Positions 61,945 to 64,000 of a stretch of DNA of 64,000 bases are shown piece by piece (position 1 is the stretch's first letter; every line of letters starts with the position of its first letter). Position numbers and translations under genes: made by a program. The notes beneath the pieces were generated by a model that was not told where the DNA came from, did no database searches, and saw only the letters and a program-made list of their open reading frames with translations. This DNA is from Rugamonas rivuli (GTDB taxonomy: Bacteria > Pseudomonadota > Gammaproteobacteria > Burkholderiales > Burkholderiaceae_D): positions 372,001 through 436,000 of the forward strand of contig NZ_WHUF01000006.1 of the NCBI RefSeq assembly GCF_009380165.1, given 5' to 3'.

Positions 61945-62397
61945 ATGACGACGAGAACCTGGCTGGTGCGGTGGATCTACATGACGGTGGCGGCGCACTT
62001 GGTGGTCGGCGTGCTGCTGCCGCTGTGTGCGGGGGCGGCTGTCACGGAAGGCTACCGTCGCGGCATCGAGGACTTCTTCTTCGGCGCGGATGCGCCGGCC
62101 GCCGGCAAGGCGCTGCATGTGTGGTGGATCTCGCTGTTCGGTCCCACGGTGCAGGCGGCGGCGATCTGGATGGCCGGCCTGGCTGTCATCGGCGACAAGC
62201 AGCGCAACGCCTTTGCCTGGGCCATGCTGATCCTGGGCCTGCTGGTGTGGGCGCCGCAGGACATGTTGATCTCGGCGCGCGCGCATTGCTGGATCAATGT
62301 GTGGATCGATACGCTGGCGCTGGCGGTCATGCTGCCGCCGCTGCTGTGGCTGTGCAAATTCGACCTGGCGTTCAAGCATGGAAAGACAAAGGCATGA
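61945..62397 (+). CDS. Small four-helix membrane protein of unknown function
   Basis: 150 residues from ATG 61945. Four hydrophobic segments can be traced: YMTVAAHLVVGVLLPLCAG, TVQAAAIWMAGLAVIG, FAWAMLILGLLVWAPQDM and WIDTLALAVMLPPLLWL. It has no recognised motif. An upstream extension to 61855 would read through the operator and is not used. Its stop overlaps the DUF4166 start (ATGA), so the two are translated together. Confidence 0.8.
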   Translation: MTTRTWLVRWIYMTVAAHLVVGVLLPLCAGAAVTEGYRRGIEDFFFGADAPAAGKALHVWWISLFGPTVQAAAIWMAGLAVIGDKQRNAFAWAMLILGLLVWAPQDMLISARAHCWINVWIDTLALAVMLPPLLWLCKFDLAFKHGKTKA

Positions 62398-63014
62398 TGA
62401 TCCCCTCCGAAGGTGAGCTGTTCAAGAAAATCCTGGGGCCGGAATGGTGCCGGCTGCATCCCGATATCCAGGCCCGCTTCGACAAGAATCCGGCGCCGGG
62501 CAAGCCGCTGAACTACACCGGCCGCCTGAGCGAGCTGACCTGCTCCGGCATCGGACGGGTGCTGGGCTACCTGACCATGCCGCTGATTCAGGGCGCGCTG
62601 ATGCCGTACAACGACGCCGATTTCCCGGTCGATATCCAGGTCTATTCGAAGCCGGATTGCGCGTCGATCTTCAAGCAGCGCATTTACCGGCTCAACGGCC
62701 GCAAGCCGGTCATGTTCACTTCCTTCATGGCGGAGAGCCGCAAGGGCGAGGTGCTGGAGTATGTCGGCATGGGGCTGGGCATGAAGCTGGTGCTGGACGT
62801 CCGCGACGGCAATTTGCATTTCGAAAGCGACGGCTACTTCTGGCAGGTGCTGGGCGTGCGCATTCCGCTGCCGGGCGTGCTCACGCCGGGCAAGACCTAT
62901 CTTTGCCACCGCAATAACAACGCCAACCAATTCGACATCCGCATCGAGATCCGCCATGCGCTGTTCGGCACGACCTTCACGCAGGCGGGCGTGTTCCGGG
63001 AGGTGATCGCATGA
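62394..63014 (+). CDS. DUF4166-domain protein
   Basis: 206 residues. The pattern fits DUF4166: LHPDIQARFDKNPAPGKPLN, then LSELTCSGIG, and a C-terminal half with FWQVLGVRIPLPGVLTPGKT. The family is often found as a separate gene or fused to the C-terminus of saccharopine-dehydrogenase-like or epimerase proteins. Its start overlaps the preceding stop and its stop overlaps the epimerase start (ATGA at both junctions). No signal peptide. Confidence 0.85.
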   Translation: MMIPSEGELFKKILGPEWCRLHPDIQARFDKNPAPGKPLNYTGRLSELTCSGIGRVLGYLTMPLIQGALMPYNDADFPVDIQVYSKPDCASIFKQRIYRLNGRKPVMFTSFMAESRKGEVLEYVGMGLGMKLVLDVRDGNLHFESDGYFWQVLGVRIPLPGVLTPGKTYLCHRNNNANQFDIRIEIRHALFGTTFTQAGVFREVIA

Positions 63015-64000
63015 ATACCCATTTGCTGGCGCTGCAACTGATGGCTTTCCAGGGCTGCCTGGGGGCCTTCGACACGCTGTACCACCACGAGCTGACCGAG
63101 GCCTTGCCCGGCCGCGCCACCGCACGCCGCGAGCTGGCTATCCACGCGGTGCGGGCGACGATCTACAGCGCCTTGTTCATCGGCCTGGCCGGGTGGGCGT
63201 TCCACGGCGCGTGGGCGCTGGTGCTGCTGGCCGTGTTCACGATAGAGATCGTGCTGACCCTGTGGGACTTCGTGGTCGAGGACCGCACGCGCCTGCTGCC
63301 GGCGACCGAGCGCGTGACCCACACCGTGCTGGCGATGAACGGCGGCGCCTTCATCGCGCTGCTGGCGCTGAACACGCCCGGGTGGTGGGCGATGCCGACG
63401 GCGTTGGCGTGGCAACCGCATGGCGGCTTGAGCGTGTTTCTGGCGCTGTGCGGCGTGGGCGTCGGCTTGTCCGGCGTGCGGGATGCGTTTGCCGCGCGGG
63501 CCATTGGCAGGTTGGCGTTGCGCGAGCAGGCGAAGGTCAACTTCGGCGGGGCGGATCGCAGTTTCCTGATCACCGGCGCCACCGGTTTTATCGGCCAGCG
63601 CCTGGTGCATGCGCTGCTGCGTGACGGCCACCGCGTGACCGTGCTGACCCGGCAAGCGCGCCAGGCGGCGTGGCTGTTCGATGGCCGCGTCGATTGCGTG
63701 GGCAGCATGGCGCAGTTGCCATCGTCGCGCCGTTTCGATGTGGTGATCAACCTGGCGGGTGCGCGCATCCTGGGCTGGCGCTGGACGGCGGCGCGGCGGG
63801 CGGCGCTGCGCGCCAGCCGTGTCGGACTGACGGACAAGCTGGTGGCCTGGATCGCCGCCGCCGAACACAAGCCGGCGTTGATGGTATCGGCATCGGCCAT
63901 CGGCTACTACGGCATCCAGCGGCGAGGCGACGATGCCGTGCTGACCGAGGGCGACGCGCCGCAGCCGATGTTCATGTCCGACCTGTGCCGCGAATGGGAG
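63011..64000 (+). CDS. TIGR01777-family NAD-dependent epimerase with N-terminal membrane domain (3' end outside window)
   Basis: The frame is open to the last base (330 codons). The first about 175 residues contain four hydrophobic helices, for example AVRATIYSALFIGLAGWAF, LVLLAVFTIEIVLTLWDF and VFLALCGVGVGLSGV. An extended SDR domain follows, with dinucleotide motif FLITGATGFIGQRLVHAL (near residue 187), VINLAGARILGWRW and MVSASAIGYYG, the last being characteristic of TIGR01777. The substrate is unknown. The membrane fusion matches the membrane partner gene upstream in the same operon. Confidence 0.88.
   Translation, partial: MNTHLLALQLMAFQGCLGAFDTLYHHELTEALPGRATARRELAIHAVRATIYSALFIGLAGWAFHGAWALVLLAVFTIEIVLTLWDFVVEDRTRLLPATERVTHTVLAMNGGAFIALLALNTPGWWAMPTALAWQPHGGLSVFLALCGVGVGLSGVRDAFAARAIGRLALREQAKVNFGGADRSFLITGATGFIGQRLVHALLRDGHRVTVLTRQARQAAWLFDGRVDCVGSMAQLPSSRRFDVVINLAGARILGWRWTAARRAALRASRVGLTDKLVAWIAAAEHKPALMVSASAIGYYGIQRRGDDAVLTEGDAPQPMFMSDLCREWE

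Overview
The window reads as one contiguous piece of a GC-rich betaproteobacterial chromosome. Several things point to the family Oxalobacteraceae (Massilia/Duganella/Janthinobacterium group): dense GC-rich coding, many paralogous chemoreceptors, a PEP-CTERM protein, a DUF4214 protein, TonB receptors, and several LysR/MocR regulators. That placement is inferred from gene content, not from a marker gene. I see no rRNA, tRNA, insertion sequence, prophage or CRISPR array.

Layout. 1-2980: the end of a chemoreceptor gene, aqpZ, and a double-receiver regulator with a degenerate kinase tail. 3239-18790: a long chemotaxis cluster (MCP, cheY, STAS protein, cheA, cheW, cheR, cheD, cheB, a REC-EAL protein, then MCP, MCP, cheW, MCP, MCP). 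Three of these MCPs share an almost identical 764-bp signalling block. 18793-19611: an exported methyltransferase-like protein. 20080-33423: a ten-gene operon made of two tandem TldD/PmbA pairs followed by DUF4159, MoxR ATPase, DUF58, BatA-like, DUF4175-like and a membrane protein. 33429-39862: a seven-gene oxidoreductase operon (SnoaL-like, catalase-like, hydrolase, WrbA, GMC, ALDH, ABM) divergent from a LysR gene. 40993-47188: hydrolase, NmrA-like, LysR, flavin-binding, unknown exported and MocR-type genes. 47185-51208: TonB receptor, spermidine-synthase-like protein, PEP-CTERM protein. 51424-58831: a six-gene operon for a MacA/MacB-like ABC exporter plus its own NtrC-type regulator and histidine kinase. 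59025-60575: a membrane-anchored MutS-like ATPase. 60695-61135: a DUF4214 protein. 61240-64000: a GbsR/MarR-type regulator with an operon of a DCC remnant, a membrane protein, DUF4166 and a TIGR01777 epimerase that runs off the end.

The most interesting signal links two distant loci. Upstream of the TldD/PmbA-MoxR operon there is a textbook sigma-54 promoter (19882-19897) preceded by five CGGACACT-type boxes (19780-19831). Upstream of the ABC exporter operon there is a second sigma-54 promoter (58865-58880, minus strand), an IHF-consensus site, and four CGGACA-type boxes in the same orientation and at nearly the same distance. The exporter operon encodes a sigma-54 activator and a kinase with almost no extracytoplasmic loop. 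The simplest reading is a regulon in which an envelope or antimicrobial-peptide stress signal switches on both an exporter and a Tat-exported TldD/PmbA protease with a MoxR/Bat-type partner complex. Both TldD paralogues carry Tat signals while their PmbA partners have none, which suggests co-export of folded heterodimers. The function is inference; the promoter elements and signals are visible in the sequence.

A second clean regulatory finding is a perfect 20-bp palindrome, ATTTCTGT-N4-ACAGAAAT, in front of the GbsR/MarR gene and again in front of the membrane protein/DUF4166/epimerase genes. The gene between them is an internally deleted DCC-family remnant that keeps both ends of the protein but has lost the redox motif.
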